Positions 50,791 to 61,446 of a DNA stretch of 64,000 bases are shown here, in pieces (positions within the stretch are counted from its first letter, which is position 1; each line of letters begins with the position of its first letter). The stretch comes from Bacillus sp. FJAT-29937 (GTDB taxonomy: Bacteria > Bacillota > Bacilli > Bacillales > Cytobacillaceae). The position numbers and the translations under genes are program-made. Under the pieces are notes generated by a model, which was not told the DNA's origin, searched no databases, and saw only the letters and a program-made list of their open reading frames with translations. Where the stretch lies: positions 1 to 64,000 of the forward strand of contig NZ_LMAS01000004.1 in assembly GCF_001509555.1 (NCBI RefSeq), read 5' to 3'.

Positions 50791-52653
50791 TTAGCACCAT
50801 TCGCAAAATTCAAGCTCACGTTTTAATTCATCGACATATTCTTTTGTGCCAGTGACTATTAAACGATCATTTAAATGGAGCTCTGTCTCACCATGGGGGA
50901 CAATGGAATCATGCCCTCGAAAGATCCTCACAAAAATGACATCCCCGGTAAACGGAAACTTTCTTAAAGTCATACCATCAAATTGATCATTAAGCATTTC
51001 GATTTCATATAGGGCATTTTCCTGATTTGTTAATATATCCATCACACTCGGGGTTTCGATTAATGCTCTCAACAAGGTTTTTTGTGACATTAATACTGAA
51101 AAAATCTCGATGCCATGCTCTTTCATACTTTCTTGAAGGTCGGGGCTTTCAAGGCGGCATATGACCCGCTCCATTCCCTGTTCCTTAACGGCAATGGCAA
51201 GTGTTGCATTTAATTCCTCATCTCCTGTTGAGATGACAACAATATCTGAGTGTAAAACATTCTGCTCTTCAAGCGTTTCAATTAAATAGTTGTCTAATTC
51301 CACAATATCGAATAAGGAATCTGCTAAATTTTTATCTGCTTTTTCTTGTTTTTTATGAAAAAGGGTTGCCTTATAATGGTTTGAATTTAGTTCCCGATAT
51401 ACTGGGAGGGTCAGCTGATTTGCACCGATAAATGCCACAGTTAATGATTTTTGACTATTTGCTTCCCTTGGGAATAATTTTTTAAAGACAACAGGGGTAA
51501 ATACACTCGTAATAACGGCAACTAGGATTAATGTTCCGCTCATTTCTGCCGTTATTACTCCTATTCTCTCGCCAATCGTTGCAGAGGCAATAACTAATGA
51601 TAATGTCGATGTCAAAAGGAACCCGGAAGCCATAACCGTTTTCATATCATACCATCTCTTTAATAAGTAAACAGGCACAAGCTTCGAAATTAGCAAGGCA
51701 ATAAGCAATAGCGGTATGAGCAGGAGCATTTTTTCATCGCTCAATAATGACCAAATATTTAGATCAACACCGACCATTACGAAAAATATTGGAATTAAGA
51801 AGCCATAACCGAAAGAGTCAAGCTTATGAATCATTTCCTGATTAGGAGCTAGCAAGGAAACAAGCACTCCTGCAAGGAAAGCGCCGAGAATATTCTCTGC
51901 CCCTACTGATTCAGATAATGCAACGAGCAGAATGATTAAAGTAAAAACAGCTCTTGTACCTATTTGAATAGTTCCAGTTGACATCGCCTCGAAAAATTTA
52001 CCGTTTTTGAATCGATTTCCAATAAAATATAAGAGGATTCCTGCAGCAAAAAGGATAAGCAATAACCACACATTGCCTTCTCCGCCATCATAAAGAGAAA
52101 CAAATACGGCAAGTAAAATCATCGTGACCAGATCAGCAATAACGGCAACCAATAGAACAATTTGCCCAATGCCAGTCTTCATGAGATGGGCTTCCTTCAA
52201 AGTTGGGACGACAACACCTAATGAAATGGTAGAAATAATTAAGGTCATCAAAAAAGCATTTTCAATAAAACCGGCTATTACGAACAAATAGGAAAGCCCA
52301 AACGAAATAAGAAATATCCCGGAAAATACAATAAAAGATACAGAAAATGAATTCGGCTCTAATTTCCCGCTCGGCAGCTTTTCCCGCTTCTTATTACTAG
52401 AAAATGCAGTAAAGTCAATTTCTAGGCCGCTAAGAAACATGAGAAAAATAAAGCCAAGTGTTGAAAGCGTCTCAAGCCACATATCTGGCTGAACAAGATT
52501 AAAGCCGCTTTTCCCAATCACAAGCCCCATCAAAATTTCCGCAACGACAACAGGTATGAAATGGATCTTGAACCGATGCAATAATATCGGTGTCAGGAAA
52601 GCTATTACGATTACAATGACCAAAGATGCTAACGAAACACCATGTTCTTCCAT
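50791..52653 (-). CDS. yjbQ: CPA2-type K+/Na+:H+ antiporter with RCK domains, YjbQ-like
   Basis: A 620-residue antiporter. Residues about 1-390 hold 12 membrane helices of the KefB/Na+-H+ exchanger family (LSGLEIDFTAF, GAENILGAFLAGVLVSLL). Residues about 405-520 form an RCK_N/TrkA_N-like domain (VAFIGANQLTLPVYREL) and about 535-615 an RCK_C domain. It exports monovalent cations in exchange for protons and is gated by the cytosolic domains. Same neighbourhood as yjbQ in B. subtilis. Confidence 0.92.
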   Translation of the reverse strand: MEEHGVSLASLVIVIVIAFLTPILLHRFKIHFIPVVVAEILMGLVIGKSGFNLVQPDMWLETLSTLGFIFLMFLSGLEIDFTAFSSNKKREKLPSGKLEPNSFSVSFIVFSGIFLISFGLSYLFVIAGFIENAFLMTLIISTISLGVVVPTLKEAHLMKTGIGQIVLLVAVIADLVTMILLAVFVSLYDGGEGNVWLLLILFAAGILLYFIGNRFKNGKFFEAMSTGTIQIGTRAVFTLIILLVALSESVGAENILGAFLAGVLVSLLAPNQEMIHKLDSFGYGFLIPIFFVMVGVDLNIWSLLSDEKMLLLIPLLLIALLISKLVPVYLLKRWYDMKTVMASGFLLTSTLSLVIASATIGERIGVITAEMSGTLILVAVITSVFTPVVFKKLFPREANSQKSLTVAFIGANQLTLPVYRELNSNHYKATLFHKKQEKADKNLADSLFDIVELDNYLIETLEEQNVLHSDIVVISTGDEELNATLAIAVKEQGMERVICRLESPDLQESMKEHGIEIFSVLMSQKTLLRALIETPSVMDILTNQENALYEIEMLNDQFDGMTLRKFPFTGDVIFVRIFRGHDSIVPHGETELHLNDRLIVTGTKEYVDELKRELEFCEWC

Positions 52654-52727
52654 CGAATCACTCCTTTAATCAGCAAGAGTCCAACTCAAAAGCATAAACA
52701 TCACTGACGATAATCGGTGTCTGGAAC

Positions 52728-54107
52728 CTATTTAGGCAAAAACCCTAAAAACATATTTGCGATTGAAAAGTAAATTAGAATACTGATAATATCATTAATT
52801 GTAGTTATGAAGGGACCTGAAGCAACCGCTGGATCAATTTTGAATTTATGCATAGCTAACGGAATAATTGCACCGGCTAAAGTGGCAATAATTAATGTAC
52901 AGAAAATAGATATCCCGACTAATATGCCTAAATAAAAATTCCCTTTCCAAATAAAAATGGTCCCCGTAACAAGGATTCCACAAATGGTGCCAGTGATTAA
53001 GCCCGTACCGGCTTCTCGATAAATTAATTTCAGCTTGCTTTCTTTTTCCAAATCACCTGTAGCTATCCCTCGAACAACAACGGCTAGTGCCTGTGTTCCG
53101 GTATTTCCAGCCATTCCGGCAATTAAAGTGATGAATGCCCCTAATATGGCTGCCTTCTCCAGTGTTGCTTCAAAACGGGCAGCAAGGCTTGCCGTCCCCA
53201 TTCCTAAATACAGGAGGATAATGAGCCATGGCAGCCTTTTTCGAGCAGCTGAAAAAGGACTGCGGTCAATTGTATCCATATCTGATACGGCAGCAAGCTT
53301 CGAGTAGTCATCAGATGCCTCTTCTTCCATAACATCCATAATGTCATCAACCGTAATAATCCCTAACAGATGGTTTTGAAAATCAACAACAGGAAGCGCT
53401 AGAAAATTATAATCCTTAATTTTTCGCGCTACCTCTTCCTGATCGTCGCCAACAGATACCGAAACGATTCTTTCATTCGTTATTTCTGAAATCATTGTAT
53501 CATCATCATTTACAATTAAATCTCTAAGTGAAATGACTCCTGCCAGTCTCTCGTCTTCATCAAGAACATAGATATAATAAATTGTTTCGGCCTTTGGCGC
53601 TTCTTTTTTTAATATATACATGGCAGAACGGACCGTCTGATTGGCCGCAATGGAAACAAAATCAGTTGTCATGATACTTCCAGCTGTATATTCCTCATAA
53701 TGAAGCAGATCCTTTATTTCCTGTGCTGCTTCTTCGTCCATAATTGTTAAATAGCTGACAACTTGATCCTTTTCAAGCTCATTTAATACGTCAACTGCAT
53801 CATCAACGTACATTTTTGAAATCATTTCTGCCGCATAGTTTGGATTCATTTCTCCTAAGACATCTTGGTAGCTCTCATCATCTATTTCTAAGTTTTCAAA
53901 TAATGTAGCCATTTCCTCAGGGGAAAGATAATGATAAATTCTTTCTCGTGTGTCTTCATCCAATTCCTTAAAAAATGAAGCCTGATCATAAGGGTGCAGC
54001 TCTAGAAATTCATCCCGGAATTTTTCTATATCTTCATTTTGTAAAGAATTAATGAGCAATTCCCTGTCCATATGATGGGTGGACCTTTCGCTTAAAGCTT
54101 CATCCAT
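52728..54107 (-). CDS. mgtE: Magnesium transporter MgtE
   Basis: A 459-residue MgtE. Residues about 20-125 form the MgtE_N superhelical domain (ERIYHYLSPEEMATLFENLE), about 130-255 the CBS pair (YEEYTAGSIMTTDFVSI, LPVVDFQNHLLGIITVDDIMD), and about 285-459 five membrane helices with AGMAGNTGTQALAVVVRGIA as pore segment. Gated by cytosolic Mg2+. I could not find an M-box in its leader. Confidence 0.95.
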   Translation of the reverse strand: MDEALSERSTHHMDRELLINSLQNEDIEKFRDEFLELHPYDQASFFKELDEDTRERIYHYLSPEEMATLFENLEIDDESYQDVLGEMNPNYAAEMISKMYVDDAVDVLNELEKDQVVSYLTIMDEEAAQEIKDLLHYEEYTAGSIMTTDFVSIAANQTVRSAMYILKKEAPKAETIYYIYVLDEDERLAGVISLRDLIVNDDDTMISEITNERIVSVSVGDDQEEVARKIKDYNFLALPVVDFQNHLLGIITVDDIMDVMEEEASDDYSKLAAVSDMDTIDRSPFSAARKRLPWLIILLYLGMGTASLAARFEATLEKAAILGAFITLIAGMAGNTGTQALAVVVRGIATGDLEKESKLKLIYREAGTGLITGTICGILVTGTIFIWKGNFYLGILVGISIFCTLIIATLAGAIIPLAMHKFKIDPAVASGPFITTINDIISILIYFSIANMFLGFLPK

Positions 54108-54369
54108 ATTTCACAGCCCCCTTTCTCATATCAAGCATATAAGCCTGAATACTCCATAATACTAGCAAATTTTAACAACCTTGTCGCTCGATTTATGAAA
54201 TAAATATCAAAGGTTTCTTTCCATTACCTTCCCCTCTTTACCCTATTCATATCATCAATTAACCTAGGCTAACCATTTTTATGTAACTATAATATTTAAC
54301 TATTTTGAATAGATTATTAGGATAAGAATTGTATTAATTGATATGATAAAAATAAAAAAGGAGATACAT

Positions 54370-55104
54370 ATGAAGCTTGATATTATTGGAGATATTCACG
54401 GATGTTTTCATGAATTTAAAGAGCTGACCATTAAGCTTGGCTACAGCTGGGGGAAAGGGATTCCCATTCATAACAAAAACAGAAAATTAGCTTTCGTAGG
54501 AGATTTAACAGATCGTGGTCCACATTCTTTAAAAGTGGCGGAAATTGTTTGCAAGCTTGTTAGCGGAGGCAACGCCTATTATGTGCCTGGAAATCATTGC
54601 AACAAGCTATACCGCTTCTTCCTGGGGAATAAGGTACAGCTTACCCACGGCCTTGAAACGACCGCTGCCGAATATGATTCTCTCGATAAGAAAAATCAAC
54701 AGGCAATTCGAGAAAAGTTTATGAACCTATATGAGAATGCTCCACTTTATGCCGTTCTAGATGAAGGGAAGCTAGTCATTGCCCATGCAGGCATAAGAGA
54801 AGACTATATAGGCCAGCATTCTGAAAAGGTAAAGACCTTCGTGCTATATGGAGATATTACCGGAGAAAAAAATCCAGACGGCTCGCCTGTCCGAAGAGAT
54901 TGGGCCCAAGCCTATCATGGAAAAGCGGTAATTGTGTATGGTCACACACCTGTAAAGGATGTCAGGATCGTTAATAATACATACAATATCGACACTGGGG
55001 CTGTATTTGGCAATAAACTATCTGCACTTCAGTATCCGGAAATGGAAATCGTATCTGTCCCATCGACCATGCCGCTAGTGAAAGAAAAGTTTCGGAAAAT
55101 TTAG
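54370..55104 (+). CDS. prpE: Bis(5'-nucleosyl)-tetraphosphatase PrpE
   Basis: Start at ATG 54370 with AAGGAGA 6 bases upstream; the frame is open to 54343. The 244-residue calcineurin-like phosphatase has [30 protein letters not shown] and YGHTPVKDV, all the metal-binding motifs. Hydrolyses Ap4A-type nucleotides; in Bacillus it acts on spore germination. Same position relative to the RluD-type gene as in B. subtilis. Confidence 0.95.
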   Translation: MKLDIIGDIHGCFHEFKELTIKLGYSWGKGIPIHNKNRKLAFVGDLTDRGPHSLKVAEIVCKLVSGGNAYYVPGNHCNKLYRFFLGNKVQLTHGLETTAAEYDSLDKKNQQAIREKFMNLYENAPLYAVLDEGKLVIAHAGIREDYIGQHSEKVKTFVLYGDITGEKNPDGSPVRRDWAQAYHGKAVIVYGHTPVKDVRIVNNTYNIDTGAVFGNKLSALQYPEMEIVSVPSTMPLVKEKFRKI

Positions 55105-55138
55105 CTCTTACAAAGGGAAAGGGTGACTATACTAACAG

Positions 55139-56050
55139 TCACCCTCCTTCTAAAAGTATTTTTCTCAAATCATCTGGCAAATCCTGCATAAAAGTAAGCC
55201 TTTCCTCAGTCATCGGGTGAACAAATGAGATTCTGCTGCAGTGCAAGGCTTGGTGTGAAAGCAATTCCAGCTTTCCTCCGTAAAGCTCATCCCCAAGCAA
55301 AGGGTGGCCCAAATATGACATATGCACCCTGATTTGATGGGTTCGCCCTGTTTCAAGTCTTAGCTTTATATGGGTAAAGTCCCGATATTTTCGAATAACC
55401 TCATAATGAGTGCAGGCATACTGCCCTTCTGGATTCACTTCTCTTTCAATGATACTATCCTTTTTTCTTGCTATTGGCTGCCTAATAACACCATAATCTT
55501 CTGTCAGAAGTCCTTCAGCAATTGCTTCATATTCTCTGTTTATCATTCCAGCTTTTTGCTGTTTGCTAAACAAATGATGGATATGCCGATGCTTAGCAAC
55601 TAGAACAATGCCTGATGTATCACGATCAAGTCTTGTCACAATATGGGTTGTAGCGTTTAAACCAATTTGCTGATAATAGCCGATCAAGGCATTTGCAAGG
55701 CTGCCGGCAGGATGCTCCCTAGAAGGGATCGTACTAATGCCGGCAGGCTTATTTACTACTAGTAAAAAGTCATCTTCATACAATATGTTTAGCGGGAGCT
55801 CTTCCCCTTTAATCCCATCACTTGGAATTTCTTCAGGAAATCCAATAGTCAGGATGTCTCCTTCTTTAAGTGTATAACGGACCGTTTGTTCATTTCCATT
55901 TACAGCAATGAAACCGCCTTTAAATTTAATATCGGTTAAAGACGTTTTCGAAATTTCCTTTTCATGTAAAAAACCTTTAATGTTTTTATTTTCGTCTTCC
56001 GAGGTTATACGCCACATTAGTTCAAACGTTGACAATCTATTCTTGTCCAC
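55139..56050 (-). CDS. yjbO: RluD-type pseudouridine synthase, YjbO-like
   Basis: About 300 residues. An S4-like N-terminal part (KGFLHEKEISKTSLTDIKFKGG) precedes the RluA-type catalytic core HIVTRLDRDTSGIVLVAKH, in which the aspartate is the nucleophile, and RLETGRTHQIRVHMSYLGHPL. Modifies uridine in rRNA or tRNA. The start is uncertain: GTG 56050, TTG 56035 or ATG 56017 (MWRITSED, closest to family N-termini). Confidence 0.92.
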   Translation of the reverse strand: MDKNRLSTFELMWRITSEDENKNIKGFLHEKEISKTSLTDIKFKGGFIAVNGNEQTVRYTLKEGDILTIGFPEEIPSDGIKGEELPLNILYEDDFLLVVNKPAGISTIPSREHPAGSLANALIGYYQQIGLNATTHIVTRLDRDTSGIVLVAKHRHIHHLFSKQQKAGMINREYEAIAEGLLTEDYGVIRQPIARKKDSIIEREVNPEGQYACTHYEVIRKYRDFTHIKLRLETGRTHQIRVHMSYLGHPLLGDELYGGKLELLSHQALHCSRISFVHPMTEERLTFMQDLPDDLRKILLEGG

Positions 56051-56070
56051 CTTTTTCTTTCATAACTATA

Positions 56071-56865
56071 TTAGTCAGCCACAAATGAATCATGGACCCT
56101 TTTCCAGAATGGGAACGGACGAAAACGGGCAAAGCGAATCTTTTCATCGGCGACACGGAATTGAATTGATTTTACATCCTTATGAAGCAGATTTAAATGA
56201 TCAATTGTAATTTGAAAGTCTGGGCCATTAACCGGCTTTAGCATACATGTATGGTGTGCAGGAAGAACAAGCGGTGATCCGACAGTCCGGAACACTTTAT
56301 TATTGATAGACGCCATTTCCGCAAGCTGAATGGCAGATAAGGAAGGATGAAGAATGGCACCGCCTAATGCCTTATTATAGGCGGTGCTCCCAGAAGGGGT
56401 TGATACACATAGCCCATCCCCTCTAAACCGTTCAAAATGCTGACCGCGTATTTCTACATCCATAACGAGGGTAGCATCAACCGCCTTGACTGTAGATTCA
56501 TTTAAGGCAAGATAGCGGGTTTCTCTTCCCCCGTGCTGATAACGAATGATCACTTCCAGCAATGGATATTCACTCACTTGAAAGGGGGTTTTCGCAATGG
56601 CAATAACTAGTTTCTCAATCTCCTCAGGCACCCAATCCGCATAAAAGCCTAAATGCCCTGTATGAATTCCAACAAATGCTGTTTTGTCCAGTCGGCCGGT
56701 ATAACGATGAAAAGCGTACAACAAAGTGCCATCCCCACCAATTGAGACGACAATATCAGGCTTCTCTTCGTCATAAACAAGATCAAAATCCAATAAATAC
56801 GTTCTCATTTTATGCATGAGTGCATTTGATTTATTATCGCCTTTCGATGTAATGGCAAATTTCAT
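56071..56865 (-). CDS. nadK: NAD kinase
   Basis: A 264-residue NAD kinase with [16 protein letters not shown] (the GGDG motif), [20 protein letters not shown] and [20 protein letters not shown]. Converts NAD to NADP. Lies 25 bp after the RelQ gene and is cotranscribed with the RluD-type gene. Confidence 0.96.
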   Translation of the reverse strand: MKFAITSKGDNKSNALMHKMRTYLLDFDLVYDEEKPDIVVSIGGDGTLLYAFHRYTGRLDKTAFVGIHTGHLGFYADWVPEEIEKLVIAIAKTPFQVSEYPLLEVIIRYQHGGRETRYLALNESTVKAVDATLVMDVEIRGQHFERFRGDGLCVSTPSGSTAYNKALGGAILHPSLSAIQLAEMASINNKVFRTVGSPLVLPAHHTCMLKPVNGPDFQITIDHLNLLHKDVKSIQFRVADEKIRFARFRPFPFWKRVHDSFVAD

Positions 56866-56890
56866 CGCAATAATTCTCCTTTATCAACAT

Positions 56891-57541
56891 TTAACCTTTA
56901 TGTGAATCAGGGTTGTTGCCTTGCTGTTCTTTATTTCTTGAAAAAAAAGCTTGAGCTTCCTGGATTTCCCCTCGAATTAGCGACATTTCTTCATCAAGCA
57001 TGAAAGCTGCCTCTGCTGCCCTTTGAAGTCTCATTTGAATATCCTTTGGAAACTGCCCCTTATACTTATAATTTAGCGAATGTTCAATAGTTGCCCAAAA
57101 ATTCATCGCAAGTGTACGAATTTGAATCTCAGCCAAAATCTGCTTTTCACCATTAATTGTTTGAACGGGGTAGCGAATGACAACGTGGTAAGACCGATAG
57201 CCGCTTACTTTCTTGTGGGAAATATAATCTCGTTCTTCCACTATTTCGAAGTCATTTCGCTTTCTTAACAATTCAACAACCTTTTTAATATCATCAACAA
57301 ACTGACACATCATCCGAAGTCCTGCAATATCTTGCAGCTCCGTGTCTAATATATCTAAAGGAATGCTTTTTTGATTAGCCTTATCAAGTATACTTGCAAT
57401 AGGCTTCACTCTTCCTGTTACAAATTCGATCGGCGAGTGTGTACCTTCTTGTTCAAATTGTTTACGCATTCCTTTAAGCTTGATCTTTAATTCTTCCACA
57501 GCCTGCTTATATGGAGCCAAAAATTGATCCCAATTTTTCAC
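56891..57541 (-). CDS. relQ: Small alarmone synthetase RelQ/SasB, YjbM
   Basis: A 216-residue (p)ppGpp synthetase without hydrolase domain. VTGRVKPIASILDKANQK binds nucleotide, DIAGLRMMCQFVDDIKKV and YISHKKVSGYRSYHVVIRYP are the RelA_SpoT motifs, and AEIQIRTLAMNFWATIEHSL follows with the catalytic glutamate. Allosterically regulated in relatives by pppGpp. Same order yjbM-yjbN-yjbO as in B. subtilis. Confidence 0.95.
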   Translation of the reverse strand: MKNWDQFLAPYKQAVEELKIKLKGMRKQFEQEGTHSPIEFVTGRVKPIASILDKANQKSIPLDILDTELQDIAGLRMMCQFVDDIKKVVELLRKRNDFEIVEERDYISHKKVSGYRSYHVVIRYPVQTINGEKQILAEIQIRTLAMNFWATIEHSLNYKYKGQFPKDIQMRLQRAAEAAFMLDEEMSLIRGEIQEAQAFFSRNKEQQGNNPDSHKG

Positions 57542-57638
57542 TTCATCAACACCTCATCCGAAAATATTGTCTAATTAAAATCTGCCTTTAAAGGAAATTT
57601 AGGCTAGATTATGTATGGGCGGATGATTATTCAATTAA

Positions 57639-58010
57639 TTAAAAAATGCTTTCGACCTTTTTAACCATCTCTTCTCCGTAATTACTATTCCCCTTAATAT
57701 TTTCAATTAAGTAGCTGAACTCTTCTATAAATCCAGGAAGATGGATCCGATCTTTGCTATCTGTAACATATACTTTAAACTCCGAGTCTAATGCTTCCTT
57801 AAGCTTCGACCAAATGGATTCTGGAATTGCTAAATATGTATACTCATCATTCATGTCTGTTATGTAAACAAAGGAAAGATTATCTGAATCAACTAACATC
57901 TGCTCCATTGGCTTTAAATCAATAACGGAGTAACCTTCCTCTGCTATGAATTCAACTTCCCTTTCATTCTCTCTGAAACTTGCATCAATTATCGATATTT
58001 TCTTTGTCAT
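57639..58010 (-). CDS. yjbL: UPF0738 protein, YjbL-like
   Basis: Start at ATG 58010 after GGAGGT. The 123-residue soluble protein runs KKISIIDASFRENEREVEFI, SFVYITDMNDEYTYLAIPES, and LPGFIEEFSYLIENIKGNSNYGEEMVKKVE. This is the UPF0738 family found at this locus in Bacillus. No known function. Confidence 0.85.
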   Translation of the reverse strand: MTKKISIIDASFRENEREVEFIAEEGYSVIDLKPMEQMLVDSDNLSFVYITDMNDEYTYLAIPESIWSKLKEALDSEFKVYVTDSKDRIHLPGFIEEFSYLIENIKGNSNYGEEMVKKVESIF

Positions 58011-58186
58011 TATTTCTACCTCCAAACTTATCTTATTTTATCGCAGATTATCGGGCAATAAAACCCTAATATAAGTATTTTGCATAATCATTTTCAAGTA
58101 TTTGCTTTTCTTATGCTTAAAAAAATTGCAGTAAACAATTAGTAAGTGGATAATTAGACAGTGAACATCTGAAAGGAATGAAAAAT

Positions 58187-58789
58187 TTGTCGCAATCAAT
58201 TGAAATAGAATTAAAAAACATCTTAACAAAACAAGAATTCAATAAGTTAATAAAGTTTTTTCAGTTTAACGATGAAAATTTTTTCACACAGGAAAATCAT
58301 TATTTTGATACGAAGGATTTTGCTCTAAAAAAGGCCGGCTGTGCTCTAAGAATAAGACGAAAGAATAATCGATATGAACTAACACTTAAGCAGCCTTACG
58401 GGGACGGACTTCTTGAGACGAATGAATATTTGACTGATGAGATGGCTGAGAACATGTTCCAAACGGGAAAAACAATGGTGGAATCGATTAGAAATTTAAT
58501 TGAAGGAATGAAGATCGATCCTAACCTCATGCAGTATTTTGGCTCATTAACAACGAATCGAGCCGAAACAGCCTATAAAAATGGACTGATCGTATTGGAT
58601 CATAGTTATTATTTAAATAAAGAGGATTTTGAGATAGAATATGAAGTAAGTAATAGAGAAAAAGGCCTGGAAGTATTTTCAGAATTGCTATTACATTTAG
58701 ATATCCCAATCCGCAAAACTGACAATAAAATTATGCGATTTTATAATGAAAAATATAATCAACAAGCAAGGTTTAAAAAGGAGAACTAG
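58187..58789 (+). CDS. yjbK: CYTH-domain triphosphatase-like protein, YjbK
   Basis: TTG start at 58187, 9 bases after AAGGA, giving MSQSIEIELKN as in relatives; the ATG at 58178 abuts the ribosome binding site. The 200-residue CYTH protein has the E-x-E-x-K motif (IEIELKN), RIRRKNNRYELTLKQP and ELTLK, and IEYEV near the middle. Metal-dependent triphosphate hydrolysis is the usual activity. Confidence 0.92.
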   Translation: MSQSIEIELKNILTKQEFNKLIKFFQFNDENFFTQENHYFDTKDFALKKAGCALRIRRKNNRYELTLKQPYGDGLLETNEYLTDEMAENMFQTGKTMVESIRNLIEGMKIDPNLMQYFGSLTTNRAETAYKNGLIVLDHSYYLNKEDFEIEYEVSNREKGLEVFSELLLHLDIPIRKTDNKIMRFYNEKYNQQARFKKEN

Positions 58790-58792
58790 GAA

Positions 58793-59431
58793 ATGAATGT
58801 AGAGCAATTAAAAATTATGCTTGACTTGCAAGCCCTAAAAAACTTTAACAGTTCTCAAGCTCCATCAGAAAATAGCCAACTATTTCAAGATCTGTTGAAT
58901 CAATTATTGCAAGAAACTAATTTGCCTGATTCAACTGCTAATGAAATACAATTTGAGAAGTTTGCCAGTCAAACCGAAAGCAACCCTCAAGCGGTGATAA
59001 ATGGGCAATCATTGCCTCCATTCATGCTTACGAAGCTATCGGGTTCCGGAACGGAAACAGCTTTTGATGAAATTATTGAAAAAGCATCAGAGCTTTATCG
59101 TATTCCAGCCAAATTGCTGAGATCTGTCATAAAGCAGGAGTCTAATTATAATCAATATGCAATCAGCCATTCAGGCGCATCTGGATTAATGCAGCTGATG
59201 CCAGAAACTGCAAAGTCTTTAGGTGTGAAAAATGTTTTTGATCCACAAGAAAATGTTTTTGGCGGAGCGAAATATTTACGTCAAATGCTGAATAAATATG
59301 ATGAAAATATTGAACTAGCTTTAGCAGCCTACAATGCTGGACCAGGAAATGTCGATAAACACGGAGGGATTCCTCCATTCAAAGAAACGATGAATTACGT
59401 TCGAAAAATCAAGAGTGCATTTCTATCCTAA
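58793..59431 (+). CDS. yjbJ: Lytic transglycosylase, YjbJ
   Basis: A 212-residue SLT-family protein. N-terminal 90 residues are polar; the catalytic domain (about 95-205) has VIKQESNYNQYAISHSGASG with the catalytic glutamate, GLMQLMPETAKSLGV and LALAAYNAGPGNVDKHGG. No signal peptide is obvious. Cleaves peptidoglycan. GGAG and a 4-bp gap follow yjbK. Confidence 0.92.
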   Translation: MNVEQLKIMLDLQALKNFNSSQAPSENSQLFQDLLNQLLQETNLPDSTANEIQFEKFASQTESNPQAVINGQSLPPFMLTKLSGSGTETAFDEIIEKASELYRIPAKLLRSVIKQESNYNQYAISHSGASGLMQLMPETAKSLGVKNVFDPQENVFGGAKYLRQMLNKYDENIELALAAYNAGPGNVDKHGGIPPFKETMNYVRKIKSAFLS

Positions 59432-59625
59432 GCTTTTAGTGAAAATTAAGGGAGTGCACCTCTTCAAAAAACTCCCTTGAAATTTTTTGAAAGCTATTTA
59501 TTTGAGTTAAAAATCACACATTGATAGAATGAAAATAGATTACTTGATCAATTGCTAATCATTTATCTTAAATGTCTGCTAACAGGCTTAACATTATATA
59601 ACTCAAATAAGGGAGATTTTTTATT

Positions 59626-60033
59626 ATGGTCGAGAAAATGCATACACCGTTCGATGCGATTGGAGAAGAGAAGCTCCATCAACTTGTGGAAGCTTTTTAT
59701 CATCGAGTGGGACAACATCCTGATCTCGTTCCTATTTTTCCAGATAATCTTACTGAAACAGCAAGAAAGCAAAAGCAATTCTTAACCCAATATTTAGGCG
59801 GCCCCCCATTGTATACGTCCGAACATGGGCATCCAATGCTTCGTGCCCGGCATCTGCCTTTCGAAATAACTGAAACGAGAGCCAAAGCATGGCTTTCATG
59901 CATGACAGAAGCGATGGACGAGATTGGGCTGGAAGGACAAATACGAGAAGATTTTTATGCAAGACTCTTTTTAACTGCACAGCATATGATTAATACATCT
60001 GAAAATGAAAAGATGAAAGGTGAGAACTTGTGA
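59626..60033 (+). CDS. yjbI: Truncated haemoglobin, YjbI
   Basis: A 135-residue group II truncated globin: [40 protein letters not shown] and [21 protein letters not shown], with the proximal histidine in LRARHLPF. In B. subtilis the gene pairs with yjbH; the protein protects against thiol damage. Overlaps the spxH start by 4 bases. Confidence 0.94.
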   Translation: MVEKMHTPFDAIGEEKLHQLVEAFYHRVGQHPDLVPIFPDNLTETARKQKQFLTQYLGGPPLYTSEHGHPMLRARHLPFEITETRAKAWLSCMTEAMDEIGLEGQIREDFYARLFLTAQHMINTSENEKMKGENL

Positions 60034-60917
60034 ACAATCAAGAATCATTCGAATCAAAGTCGCCATCACCTCATTGTCATGGCAATGAGAAAAAGCCGCT
60101 TGAATTGTACTTGTTCATTGATCCTCTTTGTCCTGAATGCTGGGCTCTTGAACCCATCTTAAAAAAACTCATGATTGAGTATGGTCGTTATTTTTCCATT
60201 AAGCATGTCATAAGCGGAAGATTGTCGACATTGAATATAGGCAGAAAGCATAGCTACGATAGCATAGCTGAGCTTTGGGAAAAAACTGCAAGCCGTTCAG
60301 GAATGTCATGTGACGGAAACCTTTGGTTTGAAAACCCCATTTCATCTCCACATCTTGCATCGGTTGCAATAAAAGCTGCAGAGCTGCAAGGCAGAAGAGC
60401 AGGAATACGGTTTTTGCGAAAATTGCAGGAAGTGTTATTCTTGGAAAAGCAAAATGTTTCTAGCTTGGATATATTAAGAGATTGTGCAGAAAATGTGGGC
60501 TTGGATGTAGCGGAATTTATTTCTGATATCCACTCTGATAGTGCCGCAAAAGCCTTTCAATGCGACTTGAAAATTACCGCAGAAATGGATGTACAAGAAA
60601 TTCCTACCCTCGTCTTTTTTAATGAAAATATCGAGGATGAAGGAATAAAAATTACAGGTGTTTATCCTTATGAGGTGTATGAGCAAATTTTAGAGGAAAT
60701 GCTGCTGGATAAGCCTGAACGCTTAGCTCCGCCCCCTTTAGAAATCTTTCTAAAGTATTTTAAATTTGTTGCTTCTAAGGAAATTGCAGTTGTCTACAAT
60801 ATGACGATTAATGAAGTTGACCGCGAAATGAAGAAGCTGCAATTAAAGCAAGTAGTCGAACAGATTCCCGTTAAGTACGGTATGTTTTGGAAGTTTAATT
60901 CTTCAGATGAAATTTGA
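60030..60917 (+). CDS. spxH: Spx adaptor SpxH (YjbH)
   Basis: GTG start overlapping yjbI. The 295-residue DsbA-fold protein has [19 protein letters not shown] with C-x2-C (CPEC), the adaptor's N-terminal cysteine pair, the histidine-rich start PHCHGNEKK, and [12 protein letters not shown] (cis-proline). Delivers Spx to ClpXP and so sets disulfide-stress output. Translation coupled to the globin gene. Confidence 0.95.
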   Translation: MNNQESFESKSPSPHCHGNEKKPLELYLFIDPLCPECWALEPILKKLMIEYGRYFSIKHVISGRLSTLNIGRKHSYDSIAELWEKTASRSGMSCDGNLWFENPISSPHLASVAIKAAELQGRRAGIRFLRKLQEVLFLEKQNVSSLDILRDCAENVGLDVAEFISDIHSDSAAKAFQCDLKITAEMDVQEIPTLVFFNENIEDEGIKITGVYPYEVYEQILEEMLLDKPERLAPPPLEIFLKYFKFVASKEIAVVYNMTINEVDREMKKLQLKQVVEQIPVKYGMFWKFNSSDEI

Positions 60918-60942
60918 ACTCATTTCTTATAACTCTATACCC

Positions 60943-60987
60943 AAAAAAAGACCGTACAAACTAATTTAGTCTGCGCGGTCTTTTTTT
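60943..60987 (+). terminator. Terminator after spxH
   Basis: AAAAAAAGACCG and CGGTCTTTTTTT arms, with extra pairing inside. Confidence 0.85.
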
Positions 60988-61221
60988 ATATATAATACGA
61001 AAAAGGGGATGGGAGAAATCTTTCACGGTCAAACAAGGGGTAGGTGTTTGTGTGTGATCAACTTCATGTCTGTAATATAACATGAATTTCGGGAGTGCAC
61101 AATAAGTTTGTGCCTTATTTCACAATATTGTCAAATACTCAACATAATAGATGGACGACTGAATATAATATAATACCCATTATGCCTATACTAGCTAACA
61201 CTCTAACAGGAGGAGTTCTAA

Positions 61222-61395
61222 GTGAAAAAGCTTCCTTTTGTTCTTATGATTATCTTTATTTCTCTTTCCTTTATCTTAAATTTCTTCGCGCTTATGAAGA
61301 TGTTTCCCATTTATATAAGCTCACCGCTATTATTTTTATCGATATTAATTCTCATTATCACGATTAATGACCGGAAGAAGTTTAAAGGTTTTTGA
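61222..61395 (+). CDS. Small two-helix membrane protein
   Basis: GTG start at 61222 with AGGAGGAG 6 bases upstream. The 57-residue protein has two membrane helices (FVLMIIFISLSFILNFFAL and ISSPLLFLSILILIITI) and a basic C-terminus DRKKFKGF. A perfect terminator follows, supporting a real monocistronic gene. No function known. Confidence 0.65.
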   Translation: MKKLPFVLMIIFISLSFILNFFALMKMFPIYISSPLLFLSILILIITINDRKKFKGF

Positions 61396-61406
61396 ATCTG
61401 TTATAT

Positions 61407-61445
61407 AAAAGGAGAATGAAGTTTAGAACCTCATTCTCCTTTTTT
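61407..61445 (+). terminator. Terminator after the small membrane gene
   Basis: AAAAGGAGAATGA and TCATTCTCCTTTTTT with an 11-base loop. Confidence 0.88.
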
Positions 61446-61446
61446 C

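Noticed and set aside
54108-54369. Mg2+ riboswitch (M-box) before mgtE
   Set aside because: None of the conserved M-box sequence blocks could be found on the minus strand; only a short AACCTAGG-type palindrome is present.
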